Assembly (NCBI GenBank): GCA_039683515.1
Contig: JBDKRG010000044.1
Coordinates: 3,750-67,749, forward strand
Length of the DNA stretch: 64,000 nt
Direction of reading: 5' to 3'
Source of the DNA: JAJFUE01 sp039683515
GTDB lineage: Bacteria > Sumerlaeota > Sumerlaeia > MVZB01
The notes below the pieces were generated by a model. The model was not told the origin of the DNA. It ran no database searches and saw only the letters and a program-made list of their open reading frames with translations. This document shows, in pieces, positions 40,115 to 48,888 of this stretch (position 1 is its first letter; each line of letters starts with the position of its first letter). Made by a program: the position numbers and the translations under genes.

Positions 40115-41917
40115 ATGGCTTGGAACAAAAAGAAAATCGCCGTCCGGATCGCCGCTGTTGCCGCCGGCATCTTCTTTCTTTTTCTATTTTTCTCGTTCGT
40201 CTTCATCGGCCATTCCAACCGCCACTTCGAGACGTTCAAGCGCGAGCACGCCGACGCGCCGCGGATCGTGTTTGACGCGTTCGGGCCGGTTTCGCATTGG
40301 GGGCAAGAGGCCGAGAAAGAACAGGAACATGCCGCCCGTTCCGATTCCCAGACCAGCGCGGCGTTGGTTCTCGCCGACGAGATCGCCGCGATCGGGAAGG
40401 ACGCCGACGCGATTTGGCATTTTTTGTATTACCAGAACCGGCCGTTCGGTTGCGCGGGGTTGGATGTCCATTTCCCCGCCGAGGAGTTCCCGGAGGAGGG
40501 GACGGCCGGTGCGCTGCGCTGCGGACCGGCGCTACGAAATCGGACGGGCCAGTATGCCGCGAAGGTTGAAAGCGGCTGGTTGCGTTATCTGCCCGCCCAA
40601 CCCTACCGCGTCGACGACCGCTCGACCACGATCGTTCTCAGGTTGCCGGCGCTGCTGGACCGGGCCGAGCGCGTCCTGATGCGCGACGACTGGGCATGGC
40701 CCGACCTTGCGCGCGGCGGGGTTTATACAAGATATCTTGCCTTTTTCGATCGCCTGGGCGCGACCGCGATCCTGCGCGCGCACATGGCCGGCCGGCATGA
40801 TGCCGCCTCGAAAATGTTCCTCAACCTGACGCGCCTGCGTGTTTACGCGATGCTTCAGCAATACGCCGTCTCCAGCCGCGGGCGTTATTTCCTGCCGTTA
40901 TCCGAGGGCCTCATGATCGCCGCATGGCCGGAGGGGATCGTGAGCGACGGGGCGCTTGCCGAAGCGGCCAAAATGCTCTCGCAGGCGCGGCTCAACGACA
41001 AGCAGCTTCGCGCGCTTCGGGCGATGGGCGCGATGGAGTGGGACTCGGACGCGGAGTACGAGGAAATGAAACGCGGCGATCCGGCGAAAAGCGATAAACT
41101 TGGCGGCAAGATTTACCGCACGTTCGGGAGCCACGTGTATTTCGCGCTGGATGCGGGCTTTCATGCCGGCAGTACAACCGTCAGTCACCTGCTGAGTCGG
41201 CCGGTCGCCGCCGCGTGGGTCGACGGGGATGAGGCTGCATACATCGCGGCGATCGATCGGGCCACCAGCGCCAACATGCTGTTGAGAACGGTGACCCGTG
41301 ATCGATTTTATTACAACGCCCAGATCATCTTCCCGCCCGACGAGGTCTTGGCCGCCGAGCATCCGTTCAACGAGGGGCTCGACGAGCTTCAGGTCTTCAT
41401 CGGCGTGGCGCGGTATCGAAACGCCCACGGCGGCCGCTACCCTGAAAACATGCAGGACATGGCGCCGTATGTCGATCCGGCGGTCCTGGCGCGCGGCGCG
41501 TGGGGGGTGATGCGCCTGCCCGCGGGCACCTACGCCGGCCGCGTGATTTATGGCGACACCCCGCTTTCGAAGGACGACAAGGAATACAACGACGCGCTCG
41601 AGAAATTCTGGGAGAAAAACCACCGGCTGCCCGACGCCCCCCGCGAGCTGTGCACGACCGGCCTGCGCGACGAGCTGACATCAAAGACCCAGTCCTATTT
41701 CATCCCGCTCGTCGAGCGCCCGATCATCTTCAAGGCCTCGCGCGATTCGGTCCGCCGAGCCTTCTTGGAATGGGACAAAGAGTTTCCGCCCAACGCCGAG
41801 CTGCTGGCCCACATGAGCCCCGGCCAGGATCGCCTGCCGACGCTGCGCGTCCAAGCCGCCTGGCCCGAGCCCGAACTCGCCCGGCCGGACATCCTGAAGC
41901 TCATTAATCAACATTAA
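40115..41917 (+). CDS. Unknown membrane-anchored protein
   Basis: 600 residues. The start ATG at 40115 (MAWNKKKIAVRIAAVAAGIFFLFLFFSFVF) gives one N-terminal membrane segment (about 9-33), with the rest predicted outside the cytoplasm. I recognise no catalytic domain. The body is rich in helices with Asp/Arg/Tyr-containing segments such as LHPFNEGLDELQVFIGVARYRNAHG-like stretches (near residues 425-450) and ends DILKLINQH. Codon use is normal for the window, so it is a real gene. It is followed within 2 nt by a perfect palindrome and then by the TMTC-like pair. Function unknown. Confidence 0.65.
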   Translation: MAWNKKKIAVRIAAVAAGIFFLFLFFSFVFIGHSNRHFETFKREHADAPRIVFDAFGPVSHWGQEAEKEQEHAARSDSQTSAALVLADEIAAIGKDADAIWHFLYYQNRPFGCAGLDVHFPAEEFPEEGTAGALRCGPALRNRTGQYAAKVESGWLRYLPAQPYRVDDRSTTIVLRLPALLDRAERVLMRDDWAWPDLARGGVYTRYLAFFDRLGATAILRAHMAGRHDAASKMFLNLTRLRVYAMLQQYAVSSRGRYFLPLSEGLMIAAWPEGIVSDGALAEAAKMLSQARLNDKQLRALRAMGAMEWDSDAEYEEMKRGDPAKSDKLGGKIYRTFGSHVYFALDAGFHAGSTTVSHLLSRPVAAAWVDGDEAAYIAAIDRATSANMLLRTVTRDRFYYNAQIIFPPDEVLAAEHPFNEGLDELQVFIGVARYRNAHGGRYPENMQDMAPYVDPAVLARGAWGVMRLPAGTYAGRVIYGDTPLSKDDKEYNDALEKFWEKNHRLPDAPRELCTTGLRDELTSKTQSYFIPLVERPIIFKASRDSVRRAFLEWDKEFPPNAELLAHMSPGQDRLPTLRVQAAWPEPELARPDILKLINQH

Positions 41918-41918
41918 G

Positions 41919-41985
41919 TTCGTAGTCCCGCCTTCAGGCGGAATAACCGCGCCAGACGTGTTCCGCCTGAAGGCGGGACTACGAA
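41919..41985. repeat. Perfect 25-bp inverted repeat
   Basis: The arms TTCGTAGTCCCGCCTTCAGG-type (41919-41943) and the exact inverse (41961-41985), 17-nt loop. It begins 1 nt after the preceding stop codon. It could fold into a strong transcript hairpin. Confidence 0.95.
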
Positions 41986-42055
41986 CCTTTTCGCGCTTTT
42001 GCGCCAAATGGCCGGTGTGGTATGGTCGTTCCACATCTGCGGGCATATTGAAAAA

Positions 42056-43828
42056 ATGGCAACGGCAAGCAGTCCCACAACACGACCGACATCGACCAAC
42101 CGGGCGCTCGACCTGTGCGCGGCGGCGCTGCTCGTCGCGATCTCCGTGCTGATTTACCTGCCGGCGCTCAACGGCCGGTTCCTGTGGGACGGCCCGCTAC
42201 TGATCCATGACAACGTGCTCCTGCGCGACCTGCGCGGCCTGTGGCGGATCTGGACGACGACCGGGAGCATGCCGGCCGAGGAGCATTACTGGCCGTTGCA
42301 ATACACGTTCCTGTGGGCGGAGTGGCAGCTCTGGCGGGATTGGACGGCCGGCTATCACGCCGTCAACATGGTGCTCCACGGCGCCGTGGGGATTCAGATC
42401 TGGCGGCTCATGCGGCGGCTCGCGCTGCCGGGGGCGTGGATCGCCGCGGCCGTGTTCGTGGCGCATCCCGTCCACGCGGAGGTCGTGGCGTGGATCTTCA
42501 GCGTCAAGGACCTGCTCGCCACGCTCCTGTCGCTCGTCGCGGCCGAGTTTTACCTGAACCACCAGGACCGGGGCGGCCGGCGCTGGCTGGCGGCGACGGG
42601 GGCGGTCATCGTCGCCGCGATGCTGATCAAATCCTCGCCGACGATGCTGCCGGTTGCGCTGGGGATCCTGACTTGGTTCCGCCGCGGGAAAGTCGGCCGG
42701 CGCGACCTGGCGAGCCTGGGCGCTCTTGCCGCGATCACGGCGGCGCTGGCGCTGGCCGACATGCATATCGTCAATATGAACAACATCGGCAGGATGCTGC
42801 CGGTCCCGAGCCTGCCGGAGCGGCTCCTGCAGTCGGGCATGGCGTTCGGGCTCTACCTGAGCAAGCTGATCCTGCCGGTTGGCCTCTCCCCGGTTTACCC
42901 GCAGTTTCATTACTCGGCGTGGAACCCGGCTCACTGGCTGCCGCTGGCGGCGGCGCTGCTGGTCACGGCGATCTTTTGGCTGGTGCGCGACCGGACGGGG
43001 CGCGGGCCGCTGGCGGCCTGGCTGTTTTACGGCGTGACGCTCGGGCCGGCGCTCGGGATCGTTTATTTTGGTTTTCTGGTGAAGTCGCCGATCGCGGACC
43101 GCTATCAGTACCTGCCCAGCATCGGGCCGATCGTGGGGGTGGGGGCGCTGGCGGGGATGTGGATCCGCGGCGCGGCGCCGGCGCGGCGCGCGATCCGGTG
43201 CGTTCCGGTCGCCTTGGTGTTGGTTGCGCTGGCGGCGGGGACGTGGCGGCAGGCCGGGTTTTACCGCAGCGAGGCGACGTTCTTTGGCCGGGCCCTGGAG
43301 TTTGCGCCCGAATCCCCCGTGGTTTACTACAACCTGGGCTCGATGGCCTGGCTGCAGCGGCGCTACGCCGATTCGGAGCGTCTGCTGGCCGAGGCCTACC
43401 GGCTCGCCCCCACCGACAGCAAGACCATCTACAGCCTGGGCCGGGCGATCGCGAGCCAGGGGAAGACGCGCGAGGCGATTGACTTCTACCGCCGGAACAT
43501 CGATGCGGGGTGCGTTTCGCCGAACGTCTGGGCGAATTTGGCGTGGCTGCTGGCGACGGCGCCGGACCCTGCCGTCCGCGACCCGCGGCAGGCGCTGGCG
43601 GTGGCGCGGGAGTGCGTGGCGCGGTTGCCCGAGCCCGAGGCCGAGGCCTGGAATGCCCTGGCCGCGGCGCAGGCCGCCGCCGGCGATCCGGGGCTTGCCG
43701 CCCGGACCGCCCGCGAGGCGCTGCGGATCGCCACGGCGGACAACGATCGGTACTTTGTGAATAAAATCGGGAAGACCATCCCGGTCTACGACGCGGGAAA
43801 GCCTTACATCGAGGCTCCGGGGGAGTGA
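42056..43828 (+). CDS. TMTC-like GT-C membrane TPR protein, copy 1
   Basis: 590 residues. Polytopic membrane N-terminal part of about 10 helices, of the GT-C glycosyltransferase type seen in TMTC/O-mannosyltransferase-like proteins, and a C-terminal TPR region (about 415-580; PVVYYNLGSMAWLQRRYADSER). Likely to transfer sugar from a lipid carrier to an extracytoplasmic target; inferred from family. In the first loop, where the paralogue downstream has WDDP, this copy has WDGP (Asp45, Gly46). If the second Asp is catalytic, this copy is impaired. The start ATG at 42056 follows an A-run. It is the first of a tandem duplication; the leader is duplicated too. Confidence 0.7.
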   Translation: MATASSPTTRPTSTNRALDLCAAALLVAISVLIYLPALNGRFLWDGPLLIHDNVLLRDLRGLWRIWTTTGSMPAEEHYWPLQYTFLWAEWQLWRDWTAGYHAVNMVLHGAVGIQIWRLMRRLALPGAWIAAAVFVAHPVHAEVVAWIFSVKDLLATLLSLVAAEFYLNHQDRGGRRWLAATGAVIVAAMLIKSSPTMLPVALGILTWFRRGKVGRRDLASLGALAAITAALALADMHIVNMNNIGRMLPVPSLPERLLQSGMAFGLYLSKLILPVGLSPVYPQFHYSAWNPAHWLPLAAALLVTAIFWLVRDRTGRGPLAAWLFYGVTLGPALGIVYFGFLVKSPIADRYQYLPSIGPIVGVGALAGMWIRGAAPARRAIRCVPVALVLVALAAGTWRQAGFYRSEATFFGRALEFAPESPVVYYNLGSMAWLQRRYADSERLLAEAYRLAPTDSKTIYSLGRAIASQGKTREAIDFYRRNIDAGCVSPNVWANLAWLLATAPDPAVRDPRQALAVARECVARLPEPEAEAWNALAAAQAAAGDPGLAARTAREALRIATADNDRYFVNKIGKTIPVYDAGKPYIEAPGE

Positions 43829-44138
43829 GGCGCCGGTTTCGATCGGCATGTGGTCGGGGTCCGGATGCGGCGGCGGGCGCCCGCGCGGTAGGCGTAGGCC
43901 TTGAGGTTATCCGGCCGCGTGTTCATCCGGAACGGGCGGCAGAACGCTTCCAGGTCCTGGCCGATGTCACCGGCCATTCAATCGCCTTTGGATGATGAAG
44001 ACTTCGGCATGGCCGTTTTTTGTGCAAGAAGTTCGCAAATTCAAACCGGCCGGGACTCCCCAACAACAGCTTTCGCGCTTTTGCCCCAAATGGCCGGTGT
44101 GGTATGGTCGTTCCACATCCGCGGGCATATTTAAAAAA
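43829..44138. other. Spacer between tandem TMTC-like copies
   Basis: GTGGTCGGGGTCCGG and a GC-rich stretch follow the first copy; the same 15-mer recurs at 45979-45993 after the second copy, so it is part of the duplicated unit. A 58-codon minus-strand frame here is not supported. 44071-44138 repeats the leader of copy 1 (41988-42055). Confidence 0.6.
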
Positions 44139-45908
44139 ATGGCAACGGCAAGCAGCCCCACAACACGACCGACATCGAGCAACCGGGCGCTCGACCTGTG
44201 CGCGGCGGCGCTGCTCGTCGCGATCTCCGTGCTGATTTACCTGCCGGCGCTCAACGGCCGGTTCCTGTGGGACGATCCGATCCTGATCCATGACAACGTT
44301 CTCCTGCGCGATGTGCGCGGGCTGTGGCGGATCTGGACGACTGTGACCAGCATACACGCCGAGGATCATTACCGTCCGCTTCAATACACATTGCACTGGG
44401 TGGAGTGGCAGCTCTGGGGCGGCCGGACGACCGGCTATCACGCCGTCAACATGCTGCTGCATGGCGTCGTTGGGATTCAGATCTGGCGGCTGATGCGGCG
44501 GCTCGCACTGCCGGGCGCGTGGATTGCCGCGGCCCTGTTCGTGGCGCATCCGGTCCATGCCGAGGCGGTCGCGTGGATCTTCAGCGTGAAGGATCTGCTG
44601 GCGACCGTATTTTTCCTGTTCACGGTCGAAATGTATTTGAATCGCGAGGAGCGCGGCGGCGTCGGGTGGCTTGCGGCCGCGGCGGTGGGCGCGGCTGCCG
44701 CCATGCTGGTTAAAACCACGGCCGTGCTGATGCCATTCTCGATCATGATCCTGGTGTGGTACAGGCGCGGCCGGATCGGGTCGCGCGACCTTGTCAATCC
44801 GGCTGTGCTGGCGGCGGTCACGTTTTCGATTTCCCTGTTCGACATGTACGTGGTTCGAATCAACAATATCGATGTTCAGCTTCAGATCCCGAGCTTCCCG
44901 GAGCGATTGGTCCAGTCCGGCATCGCCTTGGGGATGTACCTGGGCAAACTGATCGTGCCGGTCGGGCTCTCCCCGATTTATCCGCAATTTCAGTATTCGC
45001 TCGGCAACCCGATTCACTGGTTGCCGCTTGCGGCGGCGCTGGTTGTCACCGTGATCCTGTGGCTTGTGCGTGACCGGGTCGGGCGCGGGCCGCTGGCGTG
45101 CTGGCTGTTTTTCGGCGTGATGATTGGGCCGGCGCTCGGGATTCTGTATTTCGGGTTTCTTGAAAGGACGCCGATCGCCGATCGCTATCAGTACCTGCCC
45201 AGCATCGGGCCGATCGTGGGGGTGGGGGCGCTGGCGGGGATGTGGATCCGCGACGCGGCGCCGGCGCGGCGCGCGATCCGGTGCGCCCCGGTCGTGCTGG
45301 CGCTGATTGCCCTGGCGGCGGGGACGTGGCGGCAGGCCGGGTTTTACCGCAGCGAGGCGACGTTCTTTGGCCGGGCCCTGGAGTTTGCCGAATCCCCCGT
45401 GGCCTACTACAACCTTGGCTCGATGGCCTGGCTGCATAAGCGTTACGCCGAAGCGGAGCGGTTTTTAACCGAGGCGTACCGGCTCGAGCCCACGGACGGC
45501 AAAACCATTTATGCCTTGGGCCAGGCGATCGCGAGCCAGGGGGAAACGCGCAGGGCGATCGATTTTTACCGCAAGGTGATCGATTCGGGGTGCGTTTCGC
45601 CGAACGTCTGGGCGAACCTGGCGTGGCTGCTGGCGACGGCGCCGGACCCCAAGGTGCGCGATCCGCAACAGGCGCTCGCGCTGGCGCGGGAATGCGTGGG
45701 CCGGGCGCCCAAGCCCGAGGCCGAGACCTGGAACGCCCTGGCCGCGGCGCAGGCCGCCGCCGGCGACCCGGGGCTTGCCGCCCGGACCGCCCGCGAGGCG
45801 CTGCGGCTCGCCACGGCGGACAACGATCCGTACTTTGTGAAAAAAATCGGGAAGACAATCCCGGTCTACGACGCGGGAAAGCCCTACATCGAGACTCCGG
45901 GTGAGTGA
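44139..45908 (+). CDS. TMTC-like GT-C membrane TPR protein, copy 2
   Basis: 589 residues, paralogue of the gene at 42056 with the same topology and the same C-terminal TPR part. The first-loop motif is WDDP (Asp45-Asp46), as expected for a GT-C enzyme. The two copies are nearly identical in the N-terminus, the late membrane segment and the C-terminus, but differ strongly in the central membrane part (about residues 190-300). This mosaic pattern suggests gene conversion or selection on one segment. The leader is duplicated as well. Function as for copy 1, inferred from family. Confidence 0.7.
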   Translation: MATASSPTTRPTSSNRALDLCAAALLVAISVLIYLPALNGRFLWDDPILIHDNVLLRDVRGLWRIWTTVTSIHAEDHYRPLQYTLHWVEWQLWGGRTTGYHAVNMLLHGVVGIQIWRLMRRLALPGAWIAAALFVAHPVHAEAVAWIFSVKDLLATVFFLFTVEMYLNREERGGVGWLAAAAVGAAAAMLVKTTAVLMPFSIMILVWYRRGRIGSRDLVNPAVLAAVTFSISLFDMYVVRINNIDVQLQIPSFPERLVQSGIALGMYLGKLIVPVGLSPIYPQFQYSLGNPIHWLPLAAALVVTVILWLVRDRVGRGPLACWLFFGVMIGPALGILYFGFLERTPIADRYQYLPSIGPIVGVGALAGMWIRDAAPARRAIRCAPVVLALIALAAGTWRQAGFYRSEATFFGRALEFAESPVAYYNLGSMAWLHKRYAEAERFLTEAYRLEPTDGKTIYALGQAIASQGETRRAIDFYRKVIDSGCVSPNVWANLAWLLATAPDPKVRDPQQALALARECVGRAPKPEAETWNALAAAQAAAGDPGLAARTAREALRLATADNDPYFVKKIGKTIPVYDAGKPYIETPGE

Positions 45909-46164
45909 TGCCCCGGTTTTGATCGGCATCCGGATTGGGAAAAAAGGCACAATTGCCCGGCGCGGGTTTCGCCCCGTGTGGTCGGGGTCCGGCGGCGGCG
46001 GCCGCCGCCCGCGCGGCCGCAAAAACCGGGCAAATTTTCGCGCCGGGGCAATAACGCGACCTTGACACTGGGCTGTCCGTTGTCCGAAACTACGGGTTCC
46101 AGTTACGTCAGGCAGACTACGGACCGTCTGCGGACGGCTCACAGATAATTCGCAAGGAGTCAAG
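45909..46164. other. GC-rich spacer with candidate promoter of the DegT operon
   Basis: It contains the GTGGTCGGGGTCCGG unit (45979-45993) and GCCCGG/CCGGGC inverted stretches. TTGACA (46072-46077), then 18 nt and GAAACT, is a weak promoter candidate for the genes at 46165. AAGGAG (46154-46159) is the ribosome binding site. Confidence 0.4.
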
Positions 46165-47430
46165 ATGATGGGAAAGATGCTCGCTGTCAATGGCGGACCC
46201 AAGGCGTTCACGGGTCAACTGCCGACCTGGCCGATTTTCGGCAAGGAAGAGGAAGAGGGGCTGCTTAAGGCCCTGCACAGCGGCCATTGGGGGCGGCAGG
46301 AAGGGGATTCCGTCGTCGCGAAATTCGAGCAGCGCTTCGCCGAGGCCCACGACTGCAAGTACGGCGTCGCCTGCACCAACGGCACCGTCGCGCTGAAGCT
46401 GGCCTGCATGGCCGTCGGCGTCGAAGCCGGCGACGAGGTCATCGTCACGCCGTTCACGTTCCTGGCCACCGCCAGCGCCGTCATCGAGGCCAACGCCACG
46501 CCGATCTTCGCCGACATCGAGCCGGACACCTATAACATCGACCCCAAGTCGGTCGAGAAGCTCATCACGCCGCGCACCAAGGCGATCATCCCGGTCCACC
46601 TGGGCGGCCTGCCCGTCAACCTGGACGCCATCATGGCGATCGCCAAGAAGCACGGCCTGCGCGTCATCGAGGACTGCTGCCACGCCCACGGCGCCAAGTA
46701 CAAGGGCAAGTCGGTCGGCTCGTACGGCGACATCGGCGTCTTCTCGTTCCAGTCCTCCAAGAACATGTCGTGCGGCGAGGGCGGCGCCCTCGTCACCAAC
46801 GACAAAGAGCTCCATCACCTCCTGTTCTCGTTCCACAACTGCGGTCGCGAGCCGGGTCACCCCTGGTACCGCCACTTCCGCGCGGGCGGCAACTACCGCC
46901 TGAGCGAGTTCGTCGGCGCGATCCTCCAGGCCCAGCTTGACCGCCTCGAGGACCAGACCAGCCGCCGCGACGCCAACGGCCGCTACCTGGCCTCGCTCCT
47001 GGAGAAGATCCCGGGCCTGAAGACCCAGGCGATCTCGGCCGACGTCACGCGCCACGCCTACCACCTGTTCGTGATCCGCTACGACGCCTCGGTCTACGGC
47101 GTCCCGCGCGAGGTCCTCGTCGACGCGGCCAAGGCCGAGGGGATCCCGCTGGCGCTCGGCTACCCGATCGCTCTGTATCAGCAGCCGATGTTCCGCGAGG
47201 CCGTCTTCGGGCCGTTCACGGGCTGCTTCATCGACCACCCGAAGCTCGACTACAAGCAGACCAAGTGCCCGGTCTGCGACAACGCCTGCGCCAACGAGGC
47301 GCTGTGGCTGCTGCACCAGAACCTGCTTGGCGACAAGAGCCAGATGGACGCCATCGCGGCCGTCTTCCAGAAGCTTTACGACAATCGCGGGGAACTGGCT
47401 GAATTCGCGGCGCAGAAAGCGAAGGCGTAA
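46165..47430 (+). CDS. DegT/DnrJ/EryC1/StrS-family aminotransferase
   Basis: PLP-dependent aminotransferase, fold type I, 421 residues. The PLP-binding Lys199 is in FQSSKNMSCGEGG, with Asp170 (RVIEDCCHAHGA) and the phosphate-binding TNGTVALKLA. These enzymes usually transaminate keto-sugars bound to nucleotides, so the product is probably an amino sugar; the exact substrate cannot be told. The start ATG at 46165 is immediately followed by a second ATG at 46168, which has better spacing (8 nt) to AAGGAG. The stop is 3 nt before a neutral-ceramidase-like gene, so they form an operon; the pairing suggests amino-sugar or amide chemistry in common. Confidence 0.88.
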   Translation: MMGKMLAVNGGPKAFTGQLPTWPIFGKEEEEGLLKALHSGHWGRQEGDSVVAKFEQRFAEAHDCKYGVACTNGTVALKLACMAVGVEAGDEVIVTPFTFLATASAVIEANATPIFADIEPDTYNIDPKSVEKLITPRTKAIIPVHLGGLPVNLDAIMAIAKKHGLRVIEDCCHAHGAKYKGKSVGSYGDIGVFSFQSSKNMSCGEGGALVTNDKELHHLLFSFHNCGREPGHPWYRHFRAGGNYRLSEFVGAILQAQLDRLEDQTSRRDANGRYLASLLEKIPGLKTQAISADVTRHAYHLFVIRYDASVYGVPREVLVDAAKAEGIPLALGYPIALYQQPMFREAVFGPFTGCFIDHPKLDYKQTKCPVCDNACANEALWLLHQNLLGDKSQMDAIAAVFQKLYDNRGELAEFAAQKAKA

Positions 47431-47433
47431 GCC

Positions 47434-48744
47434 ATGAAAATCGGAACCGCTGTCACCGACATCACCCCGTCCAAAACGGTCGACCTGGCCGGCTACGGCG
47501 GGCGTATCCAGCCCATGACGGGCATCCACGACCACCTGTTCGCCCGGGTGCTCTACATGCGCAACGATGTCGGCCAGCGGCTCCTGTGGATCCACACCGA
47601 CCTCGTCGCCCTGACCCGCGCGTTCGTCAGCGACATCGAGGCGACCCTGCTCCTGCGCCACGGCCTCGTCCGCAACGAGATCGTCGTCTCGGTCACGCAC
47701 ACGCATTCGGCCCCGACGACGATCCCGCTCATCAACTGCGGCGAGATCGACCCGGAGTACATGGTTTTCCTGCGCGGCAAGGTCCTCGAGGCCGCGTCCA
47801 TGGCGGTCGCCGCCCCGGCCGAAGAGGTCGAGCTCGTGGCCGGCACCGGCGCCTCCAACGTCTCGATCGACCGCCGCAAAAAGAACCGCCCCGAGCTGGA
47901 GGGGCACGTTGATCCGCGGATCGGCATCATCGGGTTCCGCCGCCCCGACGGCACCTGGGCCGCCATCCTGGCCAACTACGCGATGCACAACGTGATGCTG
48001 CCCTACGACAACCGGATCCTGAGCGCCGACGTCGCCGGCTACGTCCAGACCGGCCTCCAGAAGAGCCTGCCCGGCAACCCGCTGATCCTGTTCACCAACG
48101 GGGCGTGCGGCAACATCAACCCGCGCCTCAAGACCTGCAACTTCGACGAGGTCGAGGCGCTGGCGAACGAACTGGCGGGCGACACGGCCGCGGGGCTCAA
48201 GAACTGCGTGCCGATCAAGGACGAGTCGATCCGGTCGGTGGCCGAGACCCTCGCGCTGCCGCTCGACGGCCTCGAGCTCAGCACGAAGTTCGCCAACCAG
48301 TACCTGGCCGAGGTCGACGACAAGAACCAGAAGGTCAACGCGATCGCCAACACCGAGGAGAGCTACATCAAGAACCGCCTGATCGACGCCGGCTACAGGT
48401 GGCTCGAGACGACCGCCCGGGCCGCCGCGGCGGGGACGATCGACTTCTTCAAGCCGCTCGAGATCCAGGCCATCGCCATCGGTCCGGTCCGGATCGTGTG
48501 CGGCGGGGCCGAGGTCTTCTCGAAGGTCCGCGAAGAGATATCCGAGAAGGCCGGCTGCGACGTGACGTTCGTCGGCTACACCGGCGGCGACTGCGGCTAC
48601 CTGGCCACCCGCGAAGCGTTCGCCGAGGGGGGCTACGAAGTCGACATGTCGCACCTCTTCGAGCCGGCCCGGATGCGCAACGCCCCGGGCGGTTTCGAAC
48701 TGCTCCGCGACAAGGCCGTCGAGCTGCTCAAACAGCTCGACTGA
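47434..48744 (+). CDS. Neutral/alkaline ceramidase-like amidase, copy 1
   Basis: 436 residues, similar to the N-terminal (catalytic) domain of neutral ceramidases, zinc amidohydrolases that split N-acyl bonds. Zinc-site features are seen: VSVTHTHSAP (His-X-His), NYAMHNVML and a downstream GGAEVFSKVREE with GYTGGDCGYLATREAFAEGGYE. The C-terminal immunoglobulin-like domain and any signal peptide are absent, so it is probably cytoplasmic, unlike secreted ceramidases. The substrate need not be ceramide. It is translated 3 nt after the DegT gene and followed by a strong terminator. A close paralogue is at 50348. Confidence 0.82.
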   Translation: MKIGTAVTDITPSKTVDLAGYGGRIQPMTGIHDHLFARVLYMRNDVGQRLLWIHTDLVALTRAFVSDIEATLLLRHGLVRNEIVVSVTHTHSAPTTIPLINCGEIDPEYMVFLRGKVLEAASMAVAAPAEEVELVAGTGASNVSIDRRKKNRPELEGHVDPRIGIIGFRRPDGTWAAILANYAMHNVMLPYDNRILSADVAGYVQTGLQKSLPGNPLILFTNGACGNINPRLKTCNFDEVEALANELAGDTAAGLKNCVPIKDESIRSVAETLALPLDGLELSTKFANQYLAEVDDKNQKVNAIANTEESYIKNRLIDAGYRWLETTARAAAAGTIDFFKPLEIQAIAIGPVRIVCGGAEVFSKVREEISEKAGCDVTFVGYTGGDCGYLATREAFAEGGYEVDMSHLFEPARMRNAPGGFELLRDKAVELLKQLD

Positions 48745-48766
48745 ACCGTTCCCAACGCCAAATGCC

Positions 48767-48798
48767 AAGCGCCGGGTGAGCCCTCACCCGGCGCTTTT
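48767..48798 (+). terminator. Terminator of the DegT-ceramidase operon
   Basis: Perfect 14-bp stem (AAGCGCCGGGTGAG / CTCACCCGGCGCTT) with a 2-nt loop, ending in a short T-run. Confidence 0.85.
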
Positions 48799-48888
48799 CA
48801 TTCCCCGACCGGCAATTTGGAAGTCTCGTGGTTGTCATCGATTTCTTTTCTTGTGATATGTCCTTTGGGTTCTCTCACCGCGCGTTTC

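Noticed and set aside
43828..43977. A 58-codon minus-strand frame starting MAGDIGQDLEAFCRPF
   Set aside because: It has no ribosome site and no homologue I recognise, and its 3' part runs into the duplicated TMTC-like gene; probably chance.
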